Below are positions 22,592-31,604 of a stretch of 64,000 bases of DNA, one piece after another (position 1 is the first letter of the stretch; each line of letters begins with the position of its first letter). Below the pieces are notes generated by a model that saw only the letters and a program-made list of their open reading frames with translations, searched no databases and was not told the origin of the DNA. Origin of the DNA: VRUE01 sp045805805 (GTDB taxonomy: Bacteria > Actinomycetota > Thermoleophilia > Solirubrobacterales > 70-9); assembly GCA_045805805.1 (NCBI GenBank), contig JBJMKO010000049.1:46596-110595 (forward strand), read 5' to 3'. The position numbers and the translations under genes were made by a program.

Positions 22592-24121
22592 ATGAGCAGC
22601 TGGCGCAGGCTTGTCGCGATTGTGGCCTTCGCGGCCTCGTTCTCGCTCTGCTGCTGCTCCAGCGCGGCCGCGCTGGAGCTCGAGACCGTCGGCACCTTTC
22701 AGCGGCCGATCTTCGTGACCTCGGACCCTGGCAACCCCGATCGCCTCCTCGTCGTCGAGCGGGCGGGCACGGTGGTGGAAGTAGGCACGGACGGGACCAA
22801 GCTCCTCGCCGATCTCACCTCTCTGGTCAGTTGCTGCGAAGGCGAGCGCGGCCTGCTCTCGATCGTGCCCGCGCCGGACTTCGGCAGCACTGGGCGCTTC
22901 TACGCCGACTACGCCGGGACTTCGGCCGCCGGCGGGCAAGAGGGCGACATCCACCTCGATTCCTTCCGCCCTGACCCCCAGGGTGGGGGTGGCCTCCTCC
23001 GCGAGTCGATCCTCAGCATCGAGCACTCGCTGCACGACAACCACCACGGCGGGCAGCTGCAGTTCGGCCCGGACGGTGACCTCTACGTCTCCGTCGGCGA
23101 CGGGGGTGGTCCCGGCGACCCGCTCGAAAGCGGTCAGAACACCGACACCCTGCTCGGCAAGGTCCTCCGGATCGAACCCCATCCTGGGCAGGGACCGCCG
23201 TACACGATCCCGTCCGGCAACCCGTTCGTGGGCAAAGCCGGGCGCGATGAGATCTGGGCCTACGGGCTCCGCAATCCCTGGCGTTTCTCCTTCGACCGCG
23301 CCAGCGGCGACATGGTCATCGGCGATGTCGGCCAGGACGGGCACGAGGAGGTCGACTACGCGCCGAGCCCGGCGCCCGGAGTGGTCTCGGGGGCCGGCGC
23401 GAACTACGGCTGGAACTGCCGCGAGGGGCTGTTCGCCTATCCCGATGCGCCATCCGGGTGCGAACCGGCAGGCGCGTTCGTCGACCCGGTCTTCGATTAC
23501 CCGCACGAAGATCCCGGCGGCGGCGCGGCGCACGGCTGCGCAATCGTCGGCGGCTATGTGGTTCGCGATCCCAGCCTCGGCGACCTCTATGGGCGCTACG
23601 TCTACTCCGACTACTGCACCGGCGAGATCCGCTCCCTCGCCCTGCCCGGGACGGACGGCGAACCGGTGGGGGACGACCGTTCCGAGGGCCTTTCCGTGGA
23701 CTTCCCTACCTCCCTCGGCGAAGACTCCTGCGGCCGTCTCTACATCGCCTCGAACGACGGCCGCGTCTACCGCCTGATCGGCGTGCAGCCGTCGCCGAGC
23801 TGCTCGCGACCGCTCGCGGTCGCCCAGGGGCCGGCTGAGAAGTCGGTTAGGGCCCGCCTGCTCCTCCACGCGAAGAGCGAGCGAGCCCGCTTGAAGCTCG
23901 TCGCCCGGGTTTCCCCCTGCGCCGGATACGAGGGTGCGCGTGTGCAGCTCAACCGGGGTGGCAAGCGACTAGCGATCAAGCGGCTCGACCGCAACTGCAT
24001 CGCTCGCTTCTTCGCGCACATCGACGTCGCCTCGACGTTCCGGGCGCTGCTGCGCGGGGCCTCGCCGGTCAGGTCACGGCGCCTCGCCGTGGGTTCGCCG
24101 CGCTCCGGCCGCCGGCCTTGA
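22592..24121 (+). CDS. Secreted PQQ-type aldose sugar dehydrogenase
   Basis: A 509-residue exported protein of the glucose/sorbosone dehydrogenase family (six-bladed beta-propeller). The N-terminus has a signal peptide ending near residue 29 (CCCSSAAALE). Features include ERGLLSIVPAPDF, HHGGQLQFGPDGDLYVSVGDGG, ENP-like AYGLRNPWRFSFD and the late YSDYCTGEIRSL. Typical members oxidise aldoses with PQQ in the periplasm or outside the cell. An extra ~110-residue C-terminal extension rich in Arg and Lys follows the propeller. The reverse-strand glycosyltransferase gene ends 4 bases after it. Confidence 0.85.
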   Translation: MSSWRRLVAIVAFAASFSLCCCSSAAALELETVGTFQRPIFVTSDPGNPDRLLVVERAGTVVEVGTDGTKLLADLTSLVSCCEGERGLLSIVPAPDFGSTGRFYADYAGTSAAGGQEGDIHLDSFRPDPQGGGGLLRESILSIEHSLHDNHHGGQLQFGPDGDLYVSVGDGGGPGDPLESGQNTDTLLGKVLRIEPHPGQGPPYTIPSGNPFVGKAGRDEIWAYGLRNPWRFSFDRASGDMVIGDVGQDGHEEVDYAPSPAPGVVSGAGANYGWNCREGLFAYPDAPSGCEPAGAFVDPVFDYPHEDPGGGAAHGCAIVGGYVVRDPSLGDLYGRYVYSDYCTGEIRSLALPGTDGEPVGDDRSEGLSVDFPTSLGEDSCGRLYIASNDGRVYRLIGVQPSPSCSRPLAVAQGPAEKSVRARLLLHAKSERARLKLVARVSPCAGYEGARVQLNRGGKRLAIKRLDRNCIARFFAHIDVASTFRALLRGASPVRSRRLAVGSPRSGRRP

Positions 24122-24125
24122 GTTC

Positions 24126-25193
24126 TCAGCGCAGCCAGGTGCGGACGATCGCGTTGGCGAAGCCGAGGCCATAGCGGACGACGGCCGGCTTCTTCGAGTG
24201 GCCGTGGAGGCGGCGCTCGACCGTGATCGGGACCTCCTTGGCGGGGATGCCGCGCTTGATCGCCTCGATCATGAACTCGGAGGTGTGGAATTGCTCTTGG
24301 CGCAGCACGAGTTGGGGAAGAACCGTGGTGCGCACGGCGCGGTAGCCGTTGGAGCAATCGGTGACGTGGGTGCGGGTGATGAACGAGACGAGGCGGTTGA
24401 AGAAGACGATGCCCAGCTCCCGTGCGAAGTGATTGCGATCGGCTTGGCCGAGCACGCGTGAGCCGTGGGCGACATCGACCTCACCGTCGAGAACGGGCTT
24501 GACCAGCCGCTCCATCTCCGCGGGCAGGTGCTGGCCGTCGGCATCGAGCGTCACCACCGCCTCGGCGCCCGATTCGACCATCAGCCGGTAGCCGGTACGC
24601 AGTGCCGCGCCGCCGCCACGGTTGATCACGTGCCGTGCCACGACGGCACCGTGCTCGGCAGCGACGTCGCCGGTGCCGTCCTTGGAGCCGTCGTCGACGA
24701 CCAGCACCGCGGTCGGCACACCGCAGGCCTCAGCCGGCATTCGGTCGAGCACGTAGCCGATGTTCTCGGCCTCGTTGTAGGCGGGGACGAGGATCGCGAT
24801 CTTGCCGCGGAAGCGCTCCGGCAGCGCCGCCTGGCGGAACTCCTCCCAGGCGAGACCCTCGAGCACAGCTGAGAGCTGGCGCGAGTTGCGGGCCGCCTGC
24901 GAGAGCGCCCGCAGGATCAGCAGGAAGAGGATGAAGATGGCGAAGACGGCGAGGCCGAGGATGCGGCCGCCATTGCCCTTTTCGAAGGAGAAGGTAGAGA
25001 GCAGCTCGTCGGTGATTTCGGTGCCGGAGACGAGCGCCAGGCCGAGCCCGGCGACGAGCAGGATCAGCACGTCGGCGTTGCGCAGGGCGCGGCGGCGGAT
25101 CACCGCGTAGGCGATCAGGGCGAGGCCGAAGAGCAGCCCGGCGCTGCGCAGCGCCGTCAGTTCGGCGGGGAAGATGCCTGCGTAGACGGCCAT
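24126..25193 (-). CDS. DUF2304-GT2 fusion, polyprenol-phosphate glycosyltransferase
   Basis: A 355-residue protein with three N-terminal transmembrane helices resembling DUF2304 (residues ~12-105), fused to a family 2 glycosyltransferase of the dolichol-phosphate-mannose type: ILVPAYNEAENIGYVLDRMP, VDDGSKDGT and the DADGQH metal motif near residue 233. It likely transfers a sugar from a nucleotide sugar to polyprenol phosphate, feeding the two GT39-like proteins encoded upstream in the same operon. The ATG at 25193 overlaps the 3' end of the preceding gene by 37 bases. Confidence 0.85.
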   Translation of the reverse strand: MAVYAGIFPAELTALRSAGLLFGLALIAYAVIRRRALRNADVLILLVAGLGLALVSGTEITDELLSTFSFEKGNGGRILGLAVFAIFILFLLILRALSQAARNSRQLSAVLEGLAWEEFRQAALPERFRGKIAILVPAYNEAENIGYVLDRMPAEACGVPTAVLVVDDGSKDGTGDVAAEHGAVVARHVINRGGGAALRTGYRLMVESGAEAVVTLDADGQHLPAEMERLVKPVLDGEVDVAHGSRVLGQADRNHFARELGIVFFNRLVSFITRTHVTDCSNGYRAVRTTVLPQLVLRQEQFHTSEFMIEAIKRGIPAKEVPITVERRLHGHSKKPAVVRYGLGFANAIVRTWLR

Positions 25194-26602
25194 TGCCGGT
25201 TGGACAATACGGCCGCCGTCGCCCGTGAGAGCGCCGTGGCCGCCAGCGGGAAGATCAGTGTCATCAGCACCTCGTTGCGGCGCGGAGCGGCCAGCGAGGC
25301 CGCGCCGATCCCGGTGACGAGGGCCAGAGGCGTCGCCATCGCGACCAGCTCCCACCGGCGGCGGCCCCAGGCGAGCACGCCGAGACCCCCCAGCGCCAGC
25401 GCGACGATCAGGATCTGGACAGCACGCCCGGCCGGGCTGCTCATCGCTTCGCCGATTCCGCTGCTCCACATTCGCCCGACCTTGCGCGCCGTCATCGCCA
25501 GGTAGCCGAGCGGGTCTTCGCCGAAGTAGTGGGAGAAGTTCTGCTTGCCGATCTTGCCCAGGGCCGAGTCGCGCGGCAGGTCGGGGTAGCGGTCGGCGAC
25601 GCGGTTGAAGAGCGGGGAGGGATCGATTTCCTCCAGCGCTTGCGAGTAGGGGTCCAGATCCTTGCGCAGGTAGCGGCGGACGAGCAGCGCCTTCACCTTC
25701 TGGTATTCGCCGTCGGCGGGAAGGAAGGTGCCGACGTACAGCGCCTTGCCGCCACCGGTGGAGATCGGCACCGTGCGGTCGAGGGAGACCTGGTTATGGA
25801 CCGTCCAGGGGACGATCGGGACCAGCAGAGCTGCGACAAACAGCGCTGCACTGGCGAGACCCGGCTTCCAACCGCGCTCGCGGCCGACCCGGATCAGCGC
25901 CAGCACGACAAAAGCAATCCCGACGAGCAAGTACTCCGGCCGGATCAGCGCCGTGAGACCGAACAGCAGGCCAGGTACCAGCCACCTGGCGCGCGGGTCC
26001 TGTCGCGGGGTGAGGGGGGCACTGCGGGCGGGCCATGGTCCGTCCTCGACCCCCCTCACTCCGCGCCACCCACGCGAGGGGCGGTTGTCCAGGGGGTCGG
26101 AAGCCCAGAGGAAGGCGAGGACCGCGGCGGGAAGGGTGAATATCGCCGCCGGCTCGCTGTAGAGGGCGCCGGTCGAGTGGATGAATGGGGGGTAGACGGC
26201 AACCGCGAAAGCGGCGAGCAGTCCCGCTGGCCGGCAGCTGATCCGCCTGCCGAGCAGGTAGACGACGACGATCGCGCCCAGGCCGAGCAGCAGCTCGACG
26301 ATCCGCGCCGTCCCTTCGCGAGCGCCGCCGGTCGCGTAGAAGCTTGCCGCGTAGAGCAGCGGCGCCCCTGGCGACCAGTCGCTGGCGTTTTCGAAGCTCG
26401 GCCCGCCGTAGTCGCCTTCCGTATAGAGCGCCTTGGAGAGCCCGTAGTACGCGTGGGCATCGTCGCCGGGCGTCGGCAGCGGCTCGACCACTCGGTAGGC
26501 GCGCAGGCCAAAGCCGACGAGCAGGATTGCTGCGAGCAGGATCAGCGTTGTGCGTCCGTGGCGCTGCGGAAGGGCACGCATGCGGTTGCCGATCGCGGTC
26601 AC
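25157..26602 (-). CDS. GT39/ArnT-like membrane glycosyltransferase
   Basis: A 481-residue polytopic membrane protein of the PMT/ArnT-like (GT39/GT83) fold with about 10-11 helices. The first extracytoplasmic loop holds the acidic motif PTPGDDAHAYYGLSKAL, the expected catalytic site for lipid-linked sugar transfer. A ~30-residue loop near residues 175-205 is encoded by a family-D palindromic repeat (25988-26079), inserted in frame. Start GTG 26602 (ATG 26581 also possible). Stop of the upstream paralogue overlaps by 4 bases, so all three glycosyltransferase genes form an operon. Confidence 0.8.
   Translation of the reverse strand: MTAIGNRMRALPQRHGRTTLILLAAILLVGFGLRAYRVVEPLPTPGDDAHAYYGLSKALYTEGDYGGPSFENASDWSPGAPLLYAASFYATGGAREGTARIVELLLGLGAIVVVYLLGRRISCRPAGLLAAFAVAVYPPFIHSTGALYSEPAAIFTLPAAVLAFLWASDPLDNRPSRGWRGVRGVEDGPWPARSAPLTPRQDPRARWLVPGLLFGLTALIRPEYLLVGIAFVVLALIRVGRERGWKPGLASAALFVAALLVPIVPWTVHNQVSLDRTVPISTGGGKALYVGTFLPADGEYQKVKALLVRRYLRKDLDPYSQALEEIDPSPLFNRVADRYPDLPRDSALGKIGKQNFSHYFGEDPLGYLAMTARKVGRMWSSGIGEAMSSPAGRAVQILIVALALGGLGVLAWGRRRWELVAMATPLALVTGIGAASLAAPRRNEVLMTLIFPLAATALSRATAAVLSNRQWPSTQASSPPN
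25988..26079 (+). repeat. Palindromic element family D, copy 1, within a coding region
   Basis: Begins GGCGCGCGGGTCCTGTCG and ends CGCCACCCACGCGAGG on the plus strand, with an inner stem (GGGGTGAGGGGGG pairing with CCCCCCTCACTCC). Copies at 29171 and 39226 share the two ends but have different inner stems. This copy lies inside the GT39-like gene, opposite to its reading direction, and the frame stays open through it. Confidence 0.75.
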
Positions 26603-27930
26603 CGCGGCAGGCTATCCCCGCGGACCCGTGCAACGGACCAGGTCAGCCCGAGCCCGGCGAGGGCAGCCAGCTCGGGGGTGAGGACGAGGGTTCGCCGCGG
26701 CGAGGCGATGAAGGCCATCTGGACCAGGGTGAAGGCGGCGAAGACGACGGCGAAGACGACCGCCTCGAAGCTGCGCCGGACCAACCCGACCGCGAGCCCG
26801 ACCGCCGCCGCGAGGAGGAGAAGGATCTGCATCGCCCGCCAGGGCGAGAGCCGCATCACCTCCCGGGCCGGATCGGTCCAGGCCAGCCAGGCCTTGCCGG
26901 CGAGGAAGCCGCCGAGGCGAAGCGGCTCGTGGACGAGCGCCTGGCCGTAGGCGTCGAATGCCATTCCGCGCAGCGCAACATCGGTGTTCTCGCCAGGGTG
27001 TTCGCGGGCGGCAAGCAGGGCAACTGCCTGGCCGCGATAGATCGGCCCTGGCTGCGGACCCAGCTCGCGGCGGATCCAGGGGTGGCGTTCGAGCAGGACC
27101 GGGCCGATCCGTTCGGGATCGGGACCGGCGGGGATGTAGCTGCCCTCGTAGAGAACCTGGCCGCCGCCGGTCGAGATCGGCACCAGGCGGTCGAAGACGA
27201 CGAAGTTGCGGATGGTCCATGGCAGCACCGCGAGGCAGGCGAAGCCGAGGGCGAGGGCCGGGCCGAGCAGGGAGCCGCGACCGAGGCGGCCCAAATCGCG
27301 GCGCAGGCGCAGCGCGCCGAGTACCGGCAGCAGCGGAATCAGCACCGAGTACTCGGGACGCAGCATCGCGAGCGCTCCAAGCAGCAGGCCGGTTCCCACC
27401 CACGGCCCCGGTCGCCGAACGTCAACCCCATGGAGGAAGGCCAGCAGCGCTCCCGCTAGCAGCGCCGCTCCCAGCGGCTCGGTCATCAGCATCCCGTTGT
27501 ACTCCAGGATGGCTGGATAGATCGCCGTCGGGACCGCGGCGACCAGCCCGGCTGTCGGCCCACCGAGACGGCGGCCGAGCAGGAAGGCAAAGGGGACCGC
27601 GAGCGAGCCGAGCAGGGCGAGGACGATCCTGGCCGCCTCTTCGTGGCTTGCGCCCCGGAGCTCGTAGATGCCCACGGTCAGCAACGGCAGGCCCGGGGAG
27701 TAGTTCGATGCCGGTTGCAGGTGGCGGTATCCCGGCCCCTCGCCCTGGGTGAAGCCCTCGCCCCGGTACAGCGCCCGCGAGATGCGCGCATAAGCGCGGG
27801 CGTCGTCGACGGGATGGTTCGGGGCCCGAATCGCGTAATCGAGGCGCAATCCCAGCCCGAGCGCGAAGATCGCGAGGAAGCAGAGCGCCCGGCCTCGCCC
27901 CCCGAAGGCCGTCTGGAAGCGCTCCGCCAC
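26599..27930 (-). CDS. GT39/ArnT-like membrane glycosyltransferase (paralogue)
   Basis: A 443-residue paralogue of the next gene, with the same early acidic loop (PNHPVDDARAYARISRAL) and the shared motif VPISTGGGQVLYEGSYIPAG. Multiple membrane helices, likely 10 or more. It probably transfers sugars from polyprenol-phosphate donors to a cell-envelope acceptor. First gene of the minus-strand operon 27930-24126. It is divergent from the SQD1-like gene, with 64 bases between them that hold both promoters. Confidence 0.78.
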   Translation of the reverse strand: MAERFQTAFGGRGRALCFLAIFALGLGLRLDYAIRAPNHPVDDARAYARISRALYRGEGFTQGEGPGYRHLQPASNYSPGLPLLTVGIYELRGASHEEAARIVLALLGSLAVPFAFLLGRRLGGPTAGLVAAVPTAIYPAILEYNGMLMTEPLGAALLAGALLAFLHGVDVRRPGPWVGTGLLLGALAMLRPEYSVLIPLLPVLGALRLRRDLGRLGRGSLLGPALALGFACLAVLPWTIRNFVVFDRLVPISTGGGQVLYEGSYIPAGPDPERIGPVLLERHPWIRRELGPQPGPIYRGQAVALLAAREHPGENTDVALRGMAFDAYGQALVHEPLRLGGFLAGKAWLAWTDPAREVMRLSPWRAMQILLLLAAAVGLAVGLVRRSFEAVVFAVVFAAFTLVQMAFIASPRRTLVLTPELAALAGLGLTWSVARVRGDSLPR

Positions 27931-27994
27931 GGCGGCAGTGTATGCCCGTGGGATGGGCTGAAACGCCGCCGACTCCGCTACCCTGCCGCGACCT

Positions 27995-29164
27995 ATGCGC
28001 GTTCTGATTCTCGGTGGCGATGGCTATCTCGGTTGGCCAACGGCTCTCCGCTTCTCGGCTCGCGGTCACGAGGTCGCGGTCGTCGACGATTTCTCCCGCC
28101 GCCGCTGGCACGAGGAAGCCGGGACCGGCTCGCTGACGCCGATCGCCGGCCTCGATCGGCGCATCGCCGCCTGGAAGGAGATCTCGGGCGAGGAGATCCG
28201 CGACTTCGCCGGCTCGGTGCAGGACGGCGACTTCCTCGACGGCGTCGTCGCCGAGGTCCGTCCCGACGCGGTCGTCCACTACGGCCAGCAGGCCTCCGCC
28301 CCCTACTCGATGGCCTCGCGCGAGAAGGCGGTCGAGACCCAGCACGCGAACGTGATCGGCAACCTCAACCTGCTCTTCGCGATCCGCGACCACGTGCCCG
28401 ACTGCCACCTGGTCAAGCTCGGCACGATGGGCGAGTACGGCCAGCCCGAGATCGACATCGAGGAGGGCTACATCGAGATCGAGCACAAGGGACGCCGGGA
28501 CACCCTGCCGTTCCCGAAGCTTCCGGCCTCGCTGTATCACTGCTCGAAGGTCCACGACTCGACCAACATCCACTTCGCCTGCCGCACCTGGGGGCTGCGG
28601 GCCACCGATCTCAACCAGGGCGTCGTCTACGGGATCGAGACCGAGGAGACCGCCGGCGACGAGCGCTTGATCACGCGCTTCGACTACGACGAGGTCTTCG
28701 GCACAGTGCTCAACCGCTTCTGCCTGCAGACGGTGATCGGGCACCCATTGACCGTCTACGGCGCCGGCACGCAGACCCGGGGGTTCCTCAACATTCGCGA
28801 CACGCTCGCCTGCGTCGAACTGGCGGCGGAGAACCCCGCCGATCGGAGTGAGTTCCGCGTCTACAACCAGTTCACCGAGCAGTTCTCGGTGATCGAGCTG
28901 GCGGAGCTGGTCAAGCATGCCGGCGAGCACCTCGGTTACTCGGTCGAGATTCAGCACTGCGAGAACCCGCGGGTGGAGAAGGAGGAGCACTACTACAACG
29001 CGGTCCACACCAAGCTGCTCGACCTCGGTCTCGAGCCCACCCTCCTGGGTGAGGAGCTGGTCGAGTCGATGATCCACACGATCGAGCGGCACAAAGGCCG
29101 CGTGATCGAGTCGTCGATCGATCCCAAGACTCGCTGGAATCCCGGCGAGCCGGTTCAGCTCTAG
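27995..29164 (+). CDS. sqdB: UDP-sulfoquinovose synthase-like epimerase
   Basis: A 389-residue extended short-chain dehydrogenase. N-terminal NAD motif VLILGGDGYLGWPTA; the SQD1 signature region LVKLGTMGEYGQPEIDIEEG with the catalytic Thr, and YHCSKVHDSTNI with the Tyr and Lys of the YxxxK site. This pattern is specific to SQD1/SqdB enzymes that make UDP-sulfoquinovose from UDP-glucose and sulfite for the sulfolipid SQDG. No sulfoquinovosyltransferase (SqdX/SqdD) is obvious in the window, so the product may enter another glycan made by the divergent glycosyltransferase operon. Confidence 0.85.
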   Translation: MRVLILGGDGYLGWPTALRFSARGHEVAVVDDFSRRRWHEEAGTGSLTPIAGLDRRIAAWKEISGEEIRDFAGSVQDGDFLDGVVAEVRPDAVVHYGQQASAPYSMASREKAVETQHANVIGNLNLLFAIRDHVPDCHLVKLGTMGEYGQPEIDIEEGYIEIEHKGRRDTLPFPKLPASLYHCSKVHDSTNIHFACRTWGLRATDLNQGVVYGIETEETAGDERLITRFDYDEVFGTVLNRFCLQTVIGHPLTVYGAGTQTRGFLNIRDTLACVELAAENPADRSEFRVYNQFTEQFSVIELAELVKHAGEHLGYSVEIQHCENPRVEKEEHYYNAVHTKLLDLGLEPTLLGEELVESMIHTIERHKGRVIESSIDPKTRWNPGEPVQL

Positions 29165-29170
29165 CGTTCG

Positions 29171-29273
29171 GCGCGGCGGGTCCTGTCACGGATTTGGTAC
29201 CACCACCCGCTGCGGGGGCGGCTTCGCCGCCTCCTCGGGGTGGTCCCCCAAATCCGTGCCACCCCCCGCGAGG
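29171..29273 (+). repeat. Palindromic element family D, copy 2
   Basis: Starts 6 bases after the sqdB stop with GCGCGGCGGGTCCTGTCACGG and ends near GTGCCACCCCCCGCGAGG. The inner stem is locus-specific: CACGGATTTGG pairs with CCAAATCCGTG, then ACCACC/GGTGGT and a GGCGGCTTCGCCGCC hairpin. It lies between sqdB and ilvB and might end the sqdB transcript or attenuate ilvB. Confidence 0.8.
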
Positions 29274-29341
29274 AGCGGCTATTGCGGACGAAGAAACCCC
29301 TGGTCGGTGGGCACAGCCTCGCTGGTAGCATCGCCCACACG

Positions 29342-31021
29342 ATGAGAGCGGCGGATGCGCTTATGCAGAGCTTGAAGGCGGAGGGCGTGGAGCACGTCTT
29401 CGGGATTCCGGGTGGGGCGAACCTGCCCACGTATGACGCGCTGGTCGATGCGGAATTCCGCCACATCCAGGTGCGGCACGAGCAGGGGGGAGGGCACGCG
29501 GCCGAGGGCTACGCCAAGGCTTCGGGCAAAGTCGGGGTCGCCTTCGCCACCTCGGGGCCCGGGGCGACCAACCTGGTCACGGCTATCGCCGACGCGATGC
29601 TGGACTCGGTGCCGACGGTCTTCATCACCGGCCAGGTGCGGACGGAGCTGATCGGCACCGACGGCTTCCAGGAGGCCGACATCCTCGGCGCCACCCTGCC
29701 CTTCGTCAAGCACTCCTTCCAGGCCACCGACCCGCGCCACATCCCCGAGTACGTCCACGAGGCCTTCCACGTCGCCTCGACCGGGCGGCCGGGGCCGGTG
29801 CTGCTCGACATTCCCCAGGACCTCTCGCGCGCCGACATCGAGTACGAGCAGCGCAGCGAGCCGGTCGAGCTGGCCGGCTACAAACCGCCGAGCGCTCCCA
29901 ACATCAAGCAGGTCAGGATCGCCGCCAAGGCGATCGCCAACGCGCGCCGGCCGATCCTCTACACCGGCGGGGGCGTGGTCAACGCCAATGCCTCCGAGGA
30001 GCTGCGTGAGCTGGCGAGCGCCGATCGCTTCCCGATCACCTCGACCCTGATGGGGCTGGGCTCCTATCCGGCCTCCGGCGAGCAGTGGCTGGGAATGCTC
30101 GGCATGCACGGCACCCGCGCCGCCAACTACGCGATGGACGAGGCGGACCTGATCGTCGCGATCGGGGCCCGCTTCGACGACCGGATCACCGGCAAGCTCG
30201 CCGAGTTCGCCCCGCACGCCAAGTTCATCCACATCGACGTCGACCCGGCGGAGATCTCCAAGAACGTCCCCGCCCACATCCCGATCGTCGGCGACGCCAA
30301 GCTGGTGCTGCCGGAGCTGACCCGCGAGTACCGGGCGCTGCAGACCGATCCCTCCCGACTGGAGGCCTGGTGGAACCAGATCAAGGCCTGGCAGGACTCC
30401 TACCCCTTGCGCTACGACGAGGGCACCGACGGTGAGATCAAGCCCCAGTTCATGGTCGAGGCGATGCACCGCGCGACCGGGGGCGACGCGATCGTCACCT
30501 CCGACGTCGGCCAGCACCAGATGTGGGCGGCGCAGTACTACGGCTTCGACAAGCCGCGCCGCTGGATCAACTCGGGCGGCCTGGGGACGATGGGCTTCGG
30601 CCTTCCCGCCGCGGTGGGCGCCAAGGTCGCCTGTCCCGACGAGGCGGTCGTCTGCCTCGCCGGCGACGGCAGCCTGATCATGAACTGCCAGGAGCTGGCG
30701 ACCTGCGTCAGCCAGGACATCCCGGTCAAGGTCTTCCTGATGAACAACGGCTACATGGGCATGGTGCGCCAGTGGCAGGAGCTCTTCTGGGACGGCCGCT
30801 ACAGCTCGGTCGAGATGGGCCCGAGCCCCGACTGGGTCAAGCTCGCCGAGGCCTTCGGCGCGACCGGGATGCGCTGCGAGGACTCTGCCGACCTCGAGGA
30901 GACGATGACGAAGGCGCTGGAGACCGACGGCCCGGTCCTGCTCGACGTGCGCGTCTCGCCCGAGGAGAACTGCTTCCCGATGATCCCCGCGGGTGCCGCG
31001 GCCAGAGACATGGTGGGCTGA
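29342..31021 (+). CDS. ilvB: Acetolactate synthase, catalytic subunit
   Basis: A 559-residue ThDP enzyme that condenses pyruvate (or pyruvate plus 2-ketobutyrate) for Val, Leu and Ile synthesis. The catalytic Glu is in HVRHEQGGGHAAEGYA... near residue 47 (IQVRHEQGGGHAAEG), and the ThDP/Mg motif is GDGSLIMNCQEL near residue 440 with the following MNNGYMGMVRQWQ. Start: ATG 29342 (RAADALMQSL), since upstream in-frame codons lie in the repeat; a TAGCAT is 10 bases ahead. Stop overlaps ilvN by one base. Confidence 0.96.
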   Translation: MRAADALMQSLKAEGVEHVFGIPGGANLPTYDALVDAEFRHIQVRHEQGGGHAAEGYAKASGKVGVAFATSGPGATNLVTAIADAMLDSVPTVFITGQVRTELIGTDGFQEADILGATLPFVKHSFQATDPRHIPEYVHEAFHVASTGRPGPVLLDIPQDLSRADIEYEQRSEPVELAGYKPPSAPNIKQVRIAAKAIANARRPILYTGGGVVNANASEELRELASADRFPITSTLMGLGSYPASGEQWLGMLGMHGTRAANYAMDEADLIVAIGARFDDRITGKLAEFAPHAKFIHIDVDPAEISKNVPAHIPIVGDAKLVLPELTREYRALQTDPSRLEAWWNQIKAWQDSYPLRYDEGTDGEIKPQFMVEAMHRATGGDAIVTSDVGQHQMWAAQYYGFDKPRRWINSGGLGTMGFGLPAAVGAKVACPDEAVVCLAGDGSLIMNCQELATCVSQDIPVKVFLMNNGYMGMVRQWQELFWDGRYSSVEMGPSPDWVKLAEAFGATGMRCEDSADLEETMTKALETDGPVLLDVRVSPEENCFPMIPAGAAARDMVG

Positions 31022-31566
31022 TGGAGGCCGGGACTCCGCAAGTCGTGAAGCTCGAGGAACTGCGCGTGCCGGGTCAGCTCACCGGCCGCAAGCACATCCT
31101 CTCGATCCTGGTCGAGAACAAGCCCGGCGTCCTCGCGCGGACCGCCGGCCTCTTCTCGCGGCGCGGCTTCAACATCGACACGCTCGCGGTCGGGCCGACC
31201 GACGATCCCAGCATCTCCCGCATCACCCTCACCCTCGACGGCGCCGTGCACCCGATCGACCAGGTGACCAAGCAGCTGCACAAGCTGGTCAACGTGCTGA
31301 AGATCCGTGACATGGAGCCGGAGGAGACGGTCGCCCGCGAGATGGCGATGTTCAAAGTCTCCGCCGCGGTCGAGAGCCGCGCGGAGATCATCCAGTTCGC
31401 CGAGATCTTCCGGGCCAAGATCGTCGACGTCTCCCGCCGCACCCTGACGATCGAGGTGACGGGCTCAGCCGAGAAGATCGAGGCTTTCGAGCGGATGATC
31501 CGCCCCCACGGATTGATAGAGATGGTCCGCACCGGCGAGATCGCGATCGCCAGAGGCGCCGACTGA
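31021..31566 (+). CDS. ilvN: Acetolactate synthase, regulatory subunit
   Basis: A 181-residue ACT-domain protein that confers valine feedback on IlvB. The ACT motif is visible as KHILSILVENKPGVLARTAGLFSRRGFNIDTLAVG near residues 23-58; the C-terminal ALS_ss domain follows. The ATG overlaps the ilvB TGA by one base. Length is normal for the short actinobacterial small subunit. Confidence 0.95.
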   Translation: MEAGTPQVVKLEELRVPGQLTGRKHILSILVENKPGVLARTAGLFSRRGFNIDTLAVGPTDDPSISRITLTLDGAVHPIDQVTKQLHKLVNVLKIRDMEPEETVAREMAMFKVSAAVESRAEIIQFAEIFRAKIVDVSRRTLTIEVTGSAEKIEAFERMIRPHGLIEMVRTGEIAIARGAD

Positions 31567-31604
31567 CTCCCAAACCGCCGCCGACGGGCCGAAAATACGC
31601 CTAT

